This document shows, in pieces, positions 1-10,462 of a DNA stretch of 64,000 nt. The DNA comes from Betaproteobacteria bacterium HGW-Betaproteobacteria-9 (GTDB taxonomy: Bacteria > Pseudomonadota > Gammaproteobacteria > Burkholderiales > Burkholderiaceae_C). A program made the translations under genes and the position numbers. Within the stretch, counting starts at the first letter, position 1. Every line of letters begins with the position of its first letter. Below the pieces are notes generated by a model that did not search any database, was not told the DNA's origin, and saw only the letters and a program-made list of their open reading frames with translations. The DNA is taken from NCBI GenBank assembly GCA_002842215.1, contig PHCC01000001.1:140238-204237 (forward strand). Direction: 5' to 3'.

Positions 1-2
1 GC

Positions 3-551
3 CCGAACTGCGATGACTGCAAGGCCTGCGTACCCCTGCGCTTGCCCGTGGCACAGTTCAAGCCCAGCCGCAGCCAGCGCCGCAGCCGGGCGACCCACGC
101 CCAGTTGCACACCCGGGTGCTCAAGCTCTGCTTCGTCCCCGAGCACTACCAGCTGTATTTGCGCTATCAGAACAGCCGCCATGCGGGCGGCGGCATGGAC
201 CACGACAGCATCGACCAGTACACCCAGTTCCTGCTGCAGAGCCGGGTCAATTCGCGTCTCGTCGAGTTCTATGAACCGGCGGTCAGCGGTCGTCCGGCCC
301 AGCTCAAGATGGTGTCCATCGTGGACGTTCTCAACGACGGCCTCTCGGCGGTCTACACCTTCTACGAACCCGACGACAAAGCGAGCTACGGCACCTACAG
401 CGTGCTTTGGCAAATCGAACAGTCCCGTTCCCTCGGCCTGCCCCATGTGTACCTGGGTTACTGGATCGCGCAGAGCAGCAAGATGAGCTACAAGGCGGGC
501 TTTCGGCCACACGAAGTCCTGCTCAACGGCAGCTGGGTCCCGGTTGCCTGA
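3..551 (+). CDS. bpt: Aspartate/glutamate leucyltransferase (Bpt), C-terminal part
   Basis: The gene runs in from the left edge, leaving about 182 C-terminal residues of a protein normally near 245. It begins with the cysteine cluster NCDDCKAC typical of the Ate1/Bpt N-terminal domain, followed by the acyltransferase C-terminal domain ([15 protein letters not shown], then [18 protein letters not shown] and LGYWI). Bpt transfers Leu from Leu-tRNA to proteins with N-terminal Asp or Glu, marking them for ClpS/ClpAP degradation in the cytosol (known for the family). The start lies outside the window. The partner gene aat, often upstream, cannot be seen here. Confidence 0.93.
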   Translation, partial: PNCDDCKACVPLRLPVAQFKPSRSQRRSRATHAQLHTRVLKLCFVPEHYQLYLRYQNSRHAGGGMDHDSIDQYTQFLLQSRVNSRLVEFYEPAVSGRPAQLKMVSIVDVLNDGLSAVYTFYEPDDKASYGTYSVLWQIEQSRSLGLPHVYLGYWIAQSSKMSYKAGFRPHEVLLNGSWVPVA

Positions 552-616
552 TCGCCTGGCAACCGACCGCACCCGCTGCGGGTGAATGCACATTCGTGCC
601 ACGCAATTTCATCTTG

Positions 617-622
617 TAAAAT
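617..622 (+). promoter_or_regulatory. Possible -10 element for the IclR gene
   Basis: TAAAAT sits 22 bases before the IclR start codon, in a short AT-rich patch between bpt and the regulator. The best -35 is TTCGTG at 593-598 with an 18-base spacer, a poor match. The location fits a gene-specific promoter, but the call rests on the -10 alone. Confidence 0.35.
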
Positions 623-643
623 ACAGGTCAACCTCTTGCTGCC

Positions 644-1447
644 ATGACCAAACGTTCAGACTCCCTCCCCAGCACGCCAACCGTCCAGGTGATCGAGCGC
701 ATGTTCAACCTCCTCGAAGTGCTGGCAGCACGAGAAGAACCTGTTTCACTCAAGGACATCAGCGAAAAGACGGGACTTCATCCTTCCACCGCCCACCGCA
801 TCCTCAACGACCTCACGATCGGCCGGTTCGTCGACCGGCCTGAGGCAGGCAGTTACCGGCTGGGCATGCGGCTGCTCGAGTTGGGCAATCTGGTCAAGGC
901 GCGCCTGAGCGTGCGCGACGCGGCGCTCACTCCCATGCGCGAGCTGCACAAATTGATCCAGCAGCCGGTCAACCTGAGCGTGCGCCAGGGCGACGAAATT
1001 GTGTATGTGGAACGCGCCTACAGCGAACGCTCAGGCATGCAAGTCGTGCGCGCCATCGGTGGCCGTGCACCCCTGCACCTGACATCGGTGGGAAAACTCT
1101 TCCTGGCGGCCGATGACCCCCAACGCGTTCGCGCCTACGCCGCGCGCACCGGCCTGGCCGGCAACACGCGCAACAGCCTGACGCAGCTGGCCACGCTGGA
1201 ACGTGAACTCACCCAGTGTCGCCAGGCCGGACTGGCCAGGGACAACGAGGAGCTGGAACTCGGCGTGCGCTGCATGGCGGCTGGCATCTACGACGACCAA
1301 TGCAAACTGGTGGCCGGGTTGTCGATTTCTGCGCCAGCCGACCGCATCGACGAAAGCTGGGTGCCGAAGCTGCGTGCAACCGCCGCCGACATCTCGGTCT
1401 CTCTGGGGTGCCCGAAGGCAACGGCTGCCATCGCCAACAACCGTTGA
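644..1447 (+). CDS. IclR family transcriptional regulator
   Basis: This is a 267-residue cytosolic DNA-binding protein. Residues about 14-75 form the winged helix-turn-helix (VIERMFNLLEVLAAREEP, then KTGLHPSTAHRILNDL, wing around SYRLGMRLLELG). The rest, about 85-255, is the IclR effector domain, with APLHLTSVGKLFLA and the C-terminal GVRCMAAGIYDDQ/GLSISAP segments. Length is normal for the family. The ATG follows an AT-rich promoter-like patch. The ligand and target genes are not evident: the neighbours are bpt upstream and a convergent peptidase gene downstream, neither a typical IclR-controlled catabolic gene, so the regulator may act elsewhere. Confidence 0.93.
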   Translation: MTKRSDSLPSTPTVQVIERMFNLLEVLAAREEPVSLKDISEKTGLHPSTAHRILNDLTIGRFVDRPEAGSYRLGMRLLELGNLVKARLSVRDAALTPMRELHKLIQQPVNLSVRQGDEIVYVERAYSERSGMQVVRAIGGRAPLHLTSVGKLFLAADDPQRVRAYAARTGLAGNTRNSLTQLATLERELTQCRQAGLARDNEELELGVRCMAAGIYDDQCKLVAGLSISAPADRIDESWVPKLRATAADISVSLGCPKATAAIANNR

Positions 1448-1463
1448 CCTAACAAAAGCAAAA

Positions 1464-1492
1464 AAGAGGGACTCCGCAAAGGGATCCCTCTT
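1464..1492. terminator. Bidirectional intrinsic terminator between IclR gene and pbpG
   Basis: Arms AAGAGGGA (1464-1471) and TCCCTCTT (1485-1492) form a perfect 8-bp stem with a 13-nt loop. An A-rich stretch lies before it and a T-rich stretch after it, so it can end transcription of both convergent genes. Confidence 0.8.
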
Positions 1493-1517
1493 CTTTGGTT
1501 GACTACAGGCAGATCGA

Positions 1518-2765
1518 TCAGCCTTGCGGTCTACTGGCCATCACTCGCTGACTGGCGCCTTGGGCCTCGACCCAGTGGCGGACCCGTTCGGCGTCCTGCG
1601 CCCGACCGAGTTTGCCAGCCGAATCCAGGAAGACCATGATGAGTTTGCGACCGCTCACCTTGGCTTGCATCACCAGACAGCGCCCGGCTTCCGATATGTA
1701 GCCGGTTTTTTGCAGACCGATGTCCCAATCCGGGTTGCGGATCAGGCGGTTCGAGTTGTTGAATTGCAGGGTGCGGTTGCCCAGTTCCAGCAGGTGGCTG
1801 GGCGACGTGGACAGGTCGCGAAGGATCGGGCGCTCATAGGCCACCGACACCAGCGTGGCCAGATCGCGAGCACTGGACTGGTTCTGACTCATCAACCCGG
1901 TAGGCTCGACGTAGCGCGTGTCCATCATGCCCAGATCACGGGCCTTGGCGTTCATCAGTCGGACAAAATGCGCCAGACCACCAGGATAGGTGCGCCCCAG
2001 GGCATTGGCCGCCCGGTTTTCACTGGACATCAGCGCCAGATGCATCATTTCACCGCGGCTCAGCGTGGTGCCCACGGCCAGACGGGATCGGCTGCCCTTG
2101 TGGGTGTCCACATCATCCTGTGTGATGGTGATCATTTCGTCCATCGGCAGGTTGGCATCGGCGATCACCAGGCCCGTCATCAATTTGGTCAGCGAAGCAA
2201 TGGGCAACACCGCCGAATCGTTCTTGCTGAACAGCACCTCGCCCGTGTCCTGGTCCATCACCAGCGCCACGCTGGAGTTGAGTTCCAGTGGGTCGTTCAC
2301 TGAACGCAAACCCAGGCGCTCACCGTTGGACAGGCTCGGAAGGCTCGCCACACGGACCATGCTGGAGCGGCTTGCCCGCGGGTACGCCGCAAGCTGCATG
2401 CTGCCCTTGTTGCTGCGCGCCAGACGACTGGCCTTGCGCGCCTCAAGGCGACGGGCCGTGGCCGTCATCGGCGTCTTGGCCAGCCTGCGCGCCTCCAGAC
2501 GCTGGATCTGGCGGGCCTCTTCACGGCTCAGCCGCTTCCCCTTGGTCGCCACCGCCTGTTTGCGCGGCGCTTTGGCCACAGAGATCTTCCGGATGGTCGA
2601 TTTCTTGCGCTCGGCCACTTTGGTGGCCACCGGTTTTTTGCTCTTTCCGGACTGCTTTCGTTCAGAGGCAGCCTGACCACTCATCGGCATGAGCAATGCA
2701 GCAGCCAGCACCGTACAGACGGCAATCTGCAAGGTTTTCTGAAAGCAGTCAGGGAAATAAGTCAT
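1518..2765 (-). CDS. pbpG: Serine D-Ala-D-Ala peptidase, PbpG/PBP7-like (peptidase S11)
   Basis: The 415-residue protein has an N-terminal signal peptide (hydrophobic QIAVCTVLAAALLMPMSGQA, cleavage about residue 33). A long Lys/Arg-rich linker follows, to about residue 130, and then the penicillin-binding S11 domain. All three active-site motifs are visible: SLTK (SxxK) in PIASLTKLMTGL, SEN (SxN) in MSSENRAANAL, and KTG in LQKTGYISEAG. It should cut D-Ala-meso-DAP cross-links or remove terminal D-Ala in periplasmic peptidoglycan. The basic linker is longer than in E. coli PbpG and may bind the wall or DNA-like polyanions (inference). It stands alone with its own promoter. Confidence 0.92.
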   Translation of the reverse strand: MTYFPDCFQKTLQIAVCTVLAAALLMPMSGQAASERKQSGKSKKPVATKVAERKKSTIRKISVAKAPRKQAVATKGKRLSREEARQIQRLEARRLAKTPMTATARRLEARKASRLARSNKGSMQLAAYPRASRSSMVRVASLPSLSNGERLGLRSVNDPLELNSSVALVMDQDTGEVLFSKNDSAVLPIASLTKLMTGLVIADANLPMDEMITITQDDVDTHKGSRSRLAVGTTLSRGEMMHLALMSSENRAANALGRTYPGGLAHFVRLMNAKARDLGMMDTRYVEPTGLMSQNQSSARDLATLVSVAYERPILRDLSTSPSHLLELGNRTLQFNNSNRLIRNPDWDIGLQKTGYISEAGRCLVMQAKVSGRKLIMVFLDSAGKLGRAQDAERVRHWVEAQGASQRVMASRPQG

Positions 2766-2800
2766 CGCTCCACTCCAGCGCGCGGGTTGTGCTGGAGCGG

Positions 2801-2829
2801 AGTATATGAGATGTCAAAAAAACTAGCAA
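2801..2829 (-). promoter_or_regulatory. Promoter of pbpG
   Basis: On the minus strand TTGCTA (2829-2824) is followed by a 17-base spacer and TATACT (2806-2801), a 4/6 and 5/6 match to sigma-70 elements at ideal spacing. It lies 35 bases before the pbpG start codon in an AT-rich stretch of an otherwise GC-rich region. Confidence 0.6.
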
Positions 2830-2940
2830 TATCAAAAACTTGCGACGTCTTCTTCAGTGAACGGTGGAACAGGTGCTACTTTTGGTATCTGTTTCACGCA
2901 TATCACCGGGCTTTGTTACAAGTCCTTGATTCCATTGGCT

Positions 2941-4482
2941 TTAACCCTGAGCCGCAACCTTGTCGGATTTGTTTTCCAGCTTGTTGAGCGCGCTCAGATA
3001 GGCCTTGGCCGAAGCCACAACAATGTCCGGGTCGGCTCCCACGCCGTTGACCACCCGCCCGCTGTGCTGCAGACGCACCGTCACTTCGCCCTGACTTTCG
3101 GTCGAACCACTGGTGATGGCATTGACCGAATACAGCACCAGCTCGGCCCCGCTCTTGACGTGGCTTTCGATGGCTTTGAGCGAAGCGTCTACCGGCCCAT
3201 TGCCGTCGGAGCTACCTTGGTATTCCTTGCCCGCAATGGTGAACACCACTTCGGCATGCGGGCGCTCCCCCGTTTCGCTGCGCTGGGAGAGAGAAACCAG
3301 CCCGTATTGCTCTTTCTCGGCTGTCACACTCTCGTCACTGCACAATGCCAGAATATCTTCGTCGAAGATCTCGCTCTTGCGGTCAGCCAACTCCTTGAAC
3401 GCGGCGAAAGCGGTGTTGATCTCGCTCTCCGACTCCATCTCTATGCCGAGCTCCTGAAGGCGTTGCTTGAAGGCGTTGCGACCTGACAGCTTGCCCAGCA
3501 CGATCTTGTTGGCGGCCCAGCCCACGTCCTCGGCGCGCATGATTTCGTAGGTGTCGCGTGCCTTGAGCACCCCGTCCTGGTGGATGCCGCTGGCGTGCGC
3601 AAAGGCATTCGCCCCCACCACCGCCTTGTTGGGCTGCACCACGAAACCGGTGGTCTGGCTGACCATGCGACTGGCTGGCACGATCTGCGTGGTGTCAACA
3701 CCCACATCGAGGTTGAAATAATCGCGGCGCGTGCGCACCGCCATCACGACCTCCTCCAGCGAGCAGTTGCCCGCGCGCTCGCCCAGACCGTTGATGGTGC
3801 ACTCCACCTGACGCGCACCACCGATCTTGACACCCGCCAGCGAATTGGCCACCGCCATGCCCAGATCGTTGTGGCAATGCACCGACCAGATGGCCTTGTC
3901 GGAGTTGGGTACGCGCTCACGCAGACTGCGGATGAACTCGCCATACAGCTCGGGTATCGCGTAGCCCACCGTGTCCGGGATGTTGAGTGTGGTGGCGCCT
4001 TCCTTGATCACCGCTTCGAGCACACGGCAGAGAAAATCCGGGTCGCTGCGGTAGCCATCTTCCGGGCTGAACTCGATGTCGGCGCACAGGTTGCGGGCAA
4101 AACGCACCGACTGGATGGCTTGCTCCAGCACCTGCTCGGGCGTCATGCGCAGCTTCTTCTCCATGTGCAACGGACTGGTCGCAATGAAGGTGTGGATGCG
4201 GGCGCTGTTGGCACCCTTGAGCGCCTCGGCCGCACGGGCAATGTCACGGTCGTTCGCGCGGGCGAGCGAGCACACCGTGGAATCCTTGATGGTGTTGGCA
4301 ATGGCATGCACACAATCAAAGTCACCATTGGAGCTGGCGGCAAAACCAGCTTCGATCACGTCAACCTTCAGGCGCTCCAGCTGGCGTGCAATGCGCAGCT
4401 TCTCGTCCTTGGTCATGGACGCGCCGGGCGACTGCTCGCCGTCACGCAAGGTGGTGTCAAAAATGATGAGCTTGTCCGTCAT
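2941..4482 (-). CDS. leuA: 2-isopropylmalate synthase
   Basis: LeuA condenses acetyl-CoA with 2-oxoisovalerate, the first committed step of leucine synthesis. The 513-residue protein opens with the HMGL-like barrel ([15 protein letters not shown]), has the metal-binding HCHNDLGMA and [13 protein letters not shown] segments, and ends in the leucine-sensing regulatory domain ([19 protein letters not shown]). The ATG at 4482 was chosen over an earlier in-frame start because the protein homology begins there and GGAG lies at the right distance. It follows pssA and the ilv genes but has its own leader peptide and attenuator directly upstream, so expression should respond to leucyl-tRNA charging in addition to feedback by leucine. 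Confidence 0.97.
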   Translation of the reverse strand: MTDKLIIFDTTLRDGEQSPGASMTKDEKLRIARQLERLKVDVIEAGFAASSNGDFDCVHAIANTIKDSTVCSLARANDRDIARAAEALKGANSARIHTFIATSPLHMEKKLRMTPEQVLEQAIQSVRFARNLCADIEFSPEDGYRSDPDFLCRVLEAVIKEGATTLNIPDTVGYAIPELYGEFIRSLRERVPNSDKAIWSVHCHNDLGMAVANSLAGVKIGGARQVECTINGLGERAGNCSLEEVVMAVRTRRDYFNLDVGVDTTQIVPASRMVSQTTGFVVQPNKAVVGANAFAHASGIHQDGVLKARDTYEIMRAEDVGWAANKIVLGKLSGRNAFKQRLQELGIEMESESEINTAFAAFKELADRKSEIFDEDILALCSDESVTAEKEQYGLVSLSQRSETGERPHAEVVFTIAGKEYQGSSDGNGPVDASLKAIESHVKSGAELVLYSVNAITSGSTESQGEVTVRLQHSGRVVNGVGADPDIVVASAKAYLSALNKLENKSDKVAAQG

Positions 4483-4543
4483 GTGATTCTCCGGTGGGTT
4501 GCCTCGTGGGCAGCGCTTGAAAAAACCCGCAGTCCAAAACAAA

Positions 4544-4572
4544 ACGGCCCGCTGCGGGTGCAAACGGGCCGT
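4544..4572 (-). terminator. leuA attenuator (intrinsic terminator in the leader)
   Basis: Read on the minus strand, ACGGCCCG (complement of 4565-4572) and CGGGCCGT (complement of 4544-4551) form a perfect 8-bp GC-rich stem, followed at once by TTTTGTTTT. It lies between the leucine-rich leader peptide and leuA, 61 bases before the leuA start codon, where a terminator makes sense only as a conditional attenuator. Confidence 0.82.
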
Positions 4573-4592
4573 TGTTGGAAATCACTCTCGCG

Positions 4593-4649
4593 TTACCAGA
4601 CCTGCCCGTGTCGGACACCCAGTAGTAGCGAGAGCGAAACTTGTTTCAT
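4593..4649 (-). CDS. leuL: leuA leader peptide (leucine attenuation)
   Basis: This is an 18-codon reading frame encoding MKQVSLSLLLGVRHGQVW. Four of its first ten codons are Leu, three of them consecutive (CTA CTA CTG), and CTA is a rare codon in such GC-rich genomes. The leader-peptide segment CTCTCGC can pair with GCGAGAG just after the stop codon, giving the usual pause/antiterminator geometry, and the terminator hairpin follows 20 bases later. When Leu-tRNA is scarce, ribosomes should stall on these codons and let transcription pass into leuA. There is no Shine-Dalgarno sequence. The likely promoter places the transcript start at or one base before the ATG, so translation may be leaderless. 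Confidence 0.82.
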   Translation of the reverse strand: MKQVSLSLLLGVRHGQVW

Positions 4650-4656
4650 GGCTGGC

Positions 4657-4665
4657 AATGTATCA
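4657..4665 (-). promoter_or_regulatory. Probable extended -10 promoter for the leuA leader
   Basis: On the minus strand TGATACATT reads as TG-N-TACATT, an extended -10. Seven bases separate it from the ATG of the leader peptide, so transcription would start at or beside that A. No good -35 is visible. The same 11-base string TGATACATTGC also occurs upstream of the efflux adaptor gene at 29803-29813. Confidence 0.45.
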
Positions 4666-4716
4666 CAAACCCGGGCATTCCGAATGGAGGAAAACCATGG
4701 GCATCATGCGCAAGCG

Positions 4717-5526
4717 CTATTCGTGCAGGCCGCGTTCGTCGGGCTCGTCGGTCGAGGTGCTGATGACGCTGGTCGGGCGTCCCTTGGCCTTGCGCCAGAA
4801 GTACATCGCGTAGCCCGACAGGCCGTAAACCACGAACAGTCCGAACAGCACGGTCGGCGGGTGGATGTTAATCACCGCAATGCCGAGCGCCACCAGCACG
4901 ATGGCTGCGAAGGGCACGCTCTTCTTCAGGCTCAGGTCCTTGAAACTGTAGAACGGCACATTGGTCACCATCGTCAGGCCCGCGTACAGCGTGAGCGCAA
5001 ACATGGGCCAGGTCAGGTCGGCCCGGTCGAGTTCCAACTCGGTCGCCAGCCAGATAAACCCGGACACCAGCGCGGCCGCTGCAGGCGACGGCAGACCCTG
5101 GAAATAGCGCTTGTCCACCACCCCCGTGTTGACGTTGAAACGTGCCAGCCTCAGTGCCGCGCAGGCGCAATAGACAAAGGCGGCGATCCAGCCCCAGCGA
5201 CCAATGTCCTTGAGTACCCAGACATAGGCCACCAGCCCCGGCGCAGCGCCGAACGACACCATGTCCGAGAGCGAGTCCATCTGCTCACCAAAGGCGCTCT
5301 GGGTGTTGGTCATGCGGGCCACGCGGCCGTCCAGACTGTCGAGCACCATGGCTGCAAATATGCCCACGGTGGCCAGATCGAAGCGCCCGTTCATGGCCAT
5401 GACGATGGCGTAGAACCCACCGAACAAAGCGGCCAGCGTGATCATGTTGGGCAGCATGTAGATGCCCTTGCGGCGCCGGGGGATGTCGGCGCTGGGTTCG
5501 TTCAGGGGATCGGATCCGTCGTGCAT
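4717..5526 (-). CDS. pssA: CDP-diacylglycerol-serine O-phosphatidyltransferase
   Basis: PssA makes phosphatidylserine from CDP-diacylglycerol and L-serine, the step leading to phosphatidylethanolamine. The 269-residue membrane protein carries the CDP-alcohol phosphatidyltransferase signature (DG-x2-AR-x8-G-x3-D-x3-D) as DSLDGRVAR...FGEQMDSLSD at about residues 63-90, in a protein with some seven or eight hydrophobic segments. The N-terminal extension HDGSDPLNEPSADIPRRRKG is hydrophilic. Its place between ilvC and leuA is the usual Burkholderiales order. The leuA promoter region begins immediately after its stop codon. Confidence 0.95.
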   Translation of the reverse strand: MHDGSDPLNEPSADIPRRRKGIYMLPNMITLAALFGGFYAIVMAMNGRFDLATVGIFAAMVLDSLDGRVARMTNTQSAFGEQMDSLSDMVSFGAAPGLVAYVWVLKDIGRWGWIAAFVYCACAALRLARFNVNTGVVDKRYFQGLPSPAAAALVSGFIWLATELELDRADLTWPMFALTLYAGLTMVTNVPFYSFKDLSLKKSVPFAAIVLVALGIAVINIHPPTVLFGLFVVYGLSGYAMYFWRKAKGRPTSVISTSTDEPDERGLHE

Positions 5527-5650
5527 GGGTGGTTCTTGGCGTCAGCCGCAATGGAGCGCGCAGAGCGCAGGCTGGCAGTGTAAGCCAGCGCATGGACCCC
5601 AGAAAACACAAAGGCCACCGAAGTGGCCCATGGGCAAGCGGAAAACCAGA

Positions 5651-7305
<1,655 letters not shown>

Positions 7306-7414
7306 GAATGAGATTCCTCTTTTCTGAGCCCTCCCCTGCGCACGGTAATGCGCAGGCTTGGCTGCAAATAGATTCGTCGAAGGGACTGCCACTCGGGGTG
7401 GCAGAGTGAAAGGC

Positions 7415-9190
7415 TCAAAGGTCTTCGGCGCCCAGCGTCATCTCTGTGATGCCCTTGCCGGCACGCACCATGGGGAAGACGTTTTCCGTCGGGTCGGTGC
7501 GGAAGTCCATGAAGACCGTGCGGTCCTTGAGCTTGCGCGCCTCGCGCAAGGCACCTTCCACGTCCTGCGGGCGCTCGATCAGCATGCCGACGTGGCCGTA
7601 GGCCTCGGCGAGCTTGACGAAGTTCGGCAGTGCGTCCATGTAGCTGTGGCTGTAGCGCCCCTCGTAGTCAAGCTCCTGCCACTGGCGCACCATGCCGAGG
7701 TAACGGTTGTTCAGCGCCACGATCTTGATCGGCGTGTTGTACTGCAGGCAGGTGGAGAGTTCCTGGATGCACATCTGCACCGAGCCTTCGCCGGTCACGC
7801 AGAACACTTCGCTCTCGGGCTTGGCCAGCTTGATGCCCATGGCGTAGGGAATGCCAACGCCCATGGTGCCCAGGCCACCGGAGTTGATCCAGCGACGCGG
7901 CTCGTTGAACTTGTAGTACTGTGCGGCCCACATCTGGTGCTGACCTACGTCGGACGTGATGTAGGCATCAGCGTCTTTCGTCATGTTCCAGAGCGTTTCC
8001 ACCACGTACTGCGGCTTGATCACGTCCTTGTTGCCGCGGTCGTACTTCAGGCAGTCCGTCGAACGCCAGCCTTCGATGGCTTCCCACCAGCCGGCGAGTG
8101 CCTTTTCGTCGGCCCGGGTGCTGGTTTCGCGCACCATGTTGATCAGCTCGGTCAGCACATCCTTCACGTCGCCGACGATCGGCACGTCCACCTTGACGCG
8201 CTTGGAGATGCTCGACGGGTCGATGTCGATGTGGATGATCTTACGTTCGTTCTGCGCGAAGTGCTTGGGATTGCCAATCACACGGTCATCAAAGCGCGCG
8301 CCCACGGCCAGCAGCACATCGCAGTTCTGCATCGCGTTGTTGGCTTCCACCGTGCCATGCATGCCCAGCATGCCGAGGAACTTGCGGTCGGAGGCGGGAT
8401 AGGCACCCAGACCCATCAGCGTGTTGGTAACGGGATAGCCCAGCAAGTCCACCAGCGTGCGCAGTTCCTGCACCGCATTGCCCAGCAGCACGCCGCCGCC
8501 GGTGTAGATGTAGGGGCGCTTGGCCGTCAGCAACAATTGCAGGGCCTTGCGGATCTGGCCACCGTGGCCCTTGCGCACCGGGTTGTAGGAGCGCATCTCG
8601 ACCGACTCAGGGTAGCCTGCGTAGGCGGTCTTGTTGAAGGACACGTCTTTCGGGATGTCCACCACCACGGGGCCGGGACGGCCGGTGCGCGCGATGTGGA
8701 AGGCCTTCTTCATCACCATGGCCAGATCGCGCACGTCCTTCACCAGGAAGTTGTGCTTGACGATGGGTCGCGTGATGCCGACGGTGTCGCACTCCTGGAA
8801 GGCGTCCAGACCGATCGCGGCCGTGGGCACCTGGCCAGCGATGATCACCATCGGGATGCTGTCCATGTAGGCGGTGGCGATGCCGGTCACGGCATTGGTC
8901 AGGCCAGGGCCCGAGGTGACCAGGGACACGCCCACATCGCCCGTGGCGCGGGCATAGCCATCGGCGGCGTGCACAGCGGCCTGCTCATGCCGCACCAGCA
9001 CGTGCTGGATGGTGTCCTGCTTGTAGAACGCGTCGTAGATGTGCAGCACAGCACCGCCGGGGTAGCCCCAGATGTACTTCACGCCTTCGGCCTGAAGGGC
9101 CTTGACGAGGATCTCTGCGCCGCGGAGTTCTTGGGTGGCTGCGCCATGGGCAGCGGCAGCGGAGGCCAGTTCGGCCTTGTTGATTTCCAT
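7415..9190 (-). CDS. ilvB: Acetolactate synthase large (catalytic) subunit
   Basis: IlvB joins two pyruvates, or pyruvate and 2-oxobutyrate, using thiamine diphosphate, FAD and Mg2+. The 591-residue protein shows the three domains: N-terminal PYR domain with the catalytic glutamate (ALVRHEQAAVHAADGYARATG), central FAD-binding domain, and C-terminal ThDP-binding motif (VTGEGSVQMCIQELSTC...NNRYLGM). The start at 9190 follows a GAAAGG element and leaves a family-sized N-terminus with a short alanine-rich extension. It leads the minus-strand ilvBNC group and is divergent from an RDD protein gene. Confidence 0.97.
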   Translation of the reverse strand: MEINKAELASAAAAHGAATQELRGAEILVKALQAEGVKYIWGYPGGAVLHIYDAFYKQDTIQHVLVRHEQAAVHAADGYARATGDVGVSLVTSGPGLTNAVTGIATAYMDSIPMVIIAGQVPTAAIGLDAFQECDTVGITRPIVKHNFLVKDVRDLAMVMKKAFHIARTGRPGPVVVDIPKDVSFNKTAYAGYPESVEMRSYNPVRKGHGGQIRKALQLLLTAKRPYIYTGGGVLLGNAVQELRTLVDLLGYPVTNTLMGLGAYPASDRKFLGMLGMHGTVEANNAMQNCDVLLAVGARFDDRVIGNPKHFAQNERKIIHIDIDPSSISKRVKVDVPIVGDVKDVLTELINMVRETSTRADEKALAGWWEAIEGWRSTDCLKYDRGNKDVIKPQYVVETLWNMTKDADAYITSDVGQHQMWAAQYYKFNEPRRWINSGGLGTMGVGIPYAMGIKLAKPESEVFCVTGEGSVQMCIQELSTCLQYNTPIKIVALNNRYLGMVRQWQELDYEGRYSHSYMDALPNFVKLAEAYGHVGMLIERPQDVEGALREARKLKDRTVFMDFRTDPTENVFPMVRAGKGITEMTLGAEDL

Positions 9191-9343
9191 GATGAACCTT
9201 TCGAGAATTTCTCTGACGAAATACCTTGGGTGCCCCTCCACCCACTCTTGTGAAGCGGTGTCAGGACTTGAGGCCAATGGACATGAGCGGACACATACCC
9301 CGCCGGACCTTGACCCGTTTGCCTTTTTGAATTGCAGTCTGAC

Positions 9344-9352
9344 ATTATCGCA
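9344..9352 (-). promoter_or_regulatory. Probable extended -10 promoter for ilvB
   Basis: Minus-strand TGCGATAAT (TG-N-GATAAT) is a strong extended -10 about 155 bases upstream of the ilvB start. No good -35 was found. The long untranslated leader between them holds a short frame, MCPLMSIGLKS, but no terminator hairpin. Confidence 0.45.
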
Positions 9353-9453
9353 CTGCAACACGCCCTTGCGCCAGCTGGCGACTTGAGCTTTGGAGCAAAA
9401 CCGGCTGGCTTGGGCCGCAATGCGACAATCCAAAGCCCATCCTGATCACAAAA

Positions 9454-9999
9454 ATGACCGAAGCTGCCTCTCCAGCGCCCACCACAGGCGCCCTCACCGC
9501 CCCTCCTATTGCCCGCCGCATGGCCTGCTGGCTCTACGAGGGCATGTTGATGTTCGGCGTGGTGTTCATTGCGGGCTATCTGTTTTCCACACTGACGCAA
9601 ACCCGGCACGCGCTGGACAACCGCCACATGCAACAGGCCTTTCTGTTCGTGGTGTTCGGCATCTACTTCACCTGGTTCTGGGCCAAGGGTCAGACGCTGG
9701 CCATGAAGACCTGGAACATCCGCGTGGTGGACCGGCAAGGCCAACCGATCACACAAGCGCGGGCGCTGGGGCGCTACGTGTTGTCCTGGCTCTGGTTCCT
9801 GCCGCCGCTGGCCGCGGGCGGCGCCTTCAGTTTGCCCGGTGGGGAGTTGTCGGTGATCGTGATCGGCTGGGTGGCCGTCTGGGCCTTGCTCTCGCGATTT
9901 CATCCCCAGGGACAATTTCTGCACGACGCACTGGCGGGCACACGCCTGGTTCACTACAAACCGCCCCAGCCTGTCAAAGCCCAAAAGAAAGCCGCCTGA
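9454..9999 (+). CDS. RDD family membrane protein
   Basis: The 181-residue integral membrane protein has three to four hydrophobic segments. The Arg-Asp motif of the family is weakly represented in the first helix region (IARRMACWLYEGMLMFGVVF). The typical second half is present (KTWNIRVVDRQGQPITQARALGRYVLSWLWFLP), ending QFLHDALAGTRLV. RDD proteins are poorly understood; some have been linked to ion exchange. The C-terminus is a Lys-rich cytoplasmic tail. It starts a plus-strand run with dgkA and a LOG-type gene and may be co-transcribed with dgkA (40-base gap). Confidence 0.85.
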   Translation: MTEAASPAPTTGALTAPPIARRMACWLYEGMLMFGVVFIAGYLFSTLTQTRHALDNRHMQQAFLFVVFGIYFTWFWAKGQTLAMKTWNIRVVDRQGQPITQARALGRYVLSWLWFLPPLAAGGAFSLPGGELSVIVIGWVAVWALLSRFHPQGQFLHDALAGTRLVHYKPPQPVKAQKKAA

Positions 10000-10039
10000 G
10001 CCTTCGCGGGAGCCACTGCTCAGCGGATACGCCTGACAC

Positions 10040-10438
10040 ATGACCGACACACCCCACCGCGAACCCACCAACGCCCAGAAACAGCGCACCGGCCTGGCCC
10101 GCATGTGGCACGCCTTCGGCTATTCCATGGCGGGTCTGCGTGCAGGCTGGCACGAAACGGCCTTCCGTCAGGAGGCCCTCGCTGCCATGGTGCTGGTTCC
10201 GTTGTCCTTCTGGCTGGGCCGCAACTGGGTCGAGGTCACTTTGCTGGCCGGCTCGGTGGTCCTGGTGATGGTGGTGGAACTGCTCAACACCGGCATCGAA
10301 ACCGCCATCGACCGCATCGGTCCGGAATGGCACGATCTGTCCAAACGCGCCAAAGACATGGGCAGCGCCGCTGTGCTGCTGAGCCTGCTGGTGTGCACCG
10401 GCGTCTGGAGCGCAGCGCTCTGGACCGCCTTGGCCTGA
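10040..10438 (+). CDS. dgkA: Diacylglycerol kinase (prokaryotic DgkA)
   Basis: The 132-residue three-helix membrane kinase phosphorylates diacylglycerol to phosphatidic acid, recycling lipid head-group donors. The signature ELLNTGIETAIDRIGPEWHD followed by KRAKDMGSAAV matches the family, with the catalytic glutamates in VVELLNTGIE. It is somewhat longer than E. coli DgkA because of a hydrophilic N-terminal tail of about 20 residues. Confidence 0.95.
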   Translation: MTDTPHREPTNAQKQRTGLARMWHAFGYSMAGLRAGWHETAFRQEALAAMVLVPLSFWLGRNWVEVTLLAGSVVLVMVVELLNTGIETAIDRIGPEWHDLSKRAKDMGSAAVLLSLLVCTGVWSAALWTALA

Positions 10439-10462
10439 GCTTCTTCAAACGGAACTTCTTTG

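Noticed and set aside
566..585. Small CACCCGC/GCGGGTG hairpin after bpt as a terminator
   Set aside because: The stem is short and there is no following T run.
3580..5583. A 667-codon open frame on the plus strand opposite leuA and pssA, and many similar long antisense frames throughout
   Set aside because: It runs antisense to two confirmed genes, has His/Arg/Gly-rich composition expected from reading GC-rich codons backwards, and crosses the leuA attenuator.
9282..9317. Short frame MCPLMSIGLKS upstream of ilvB as a branched-chain leader peptide
   Set aside because: It has only two Leu and one Ile, not consecutive, and no terminator hairpin follows, unlike the clear leuA attenuator.
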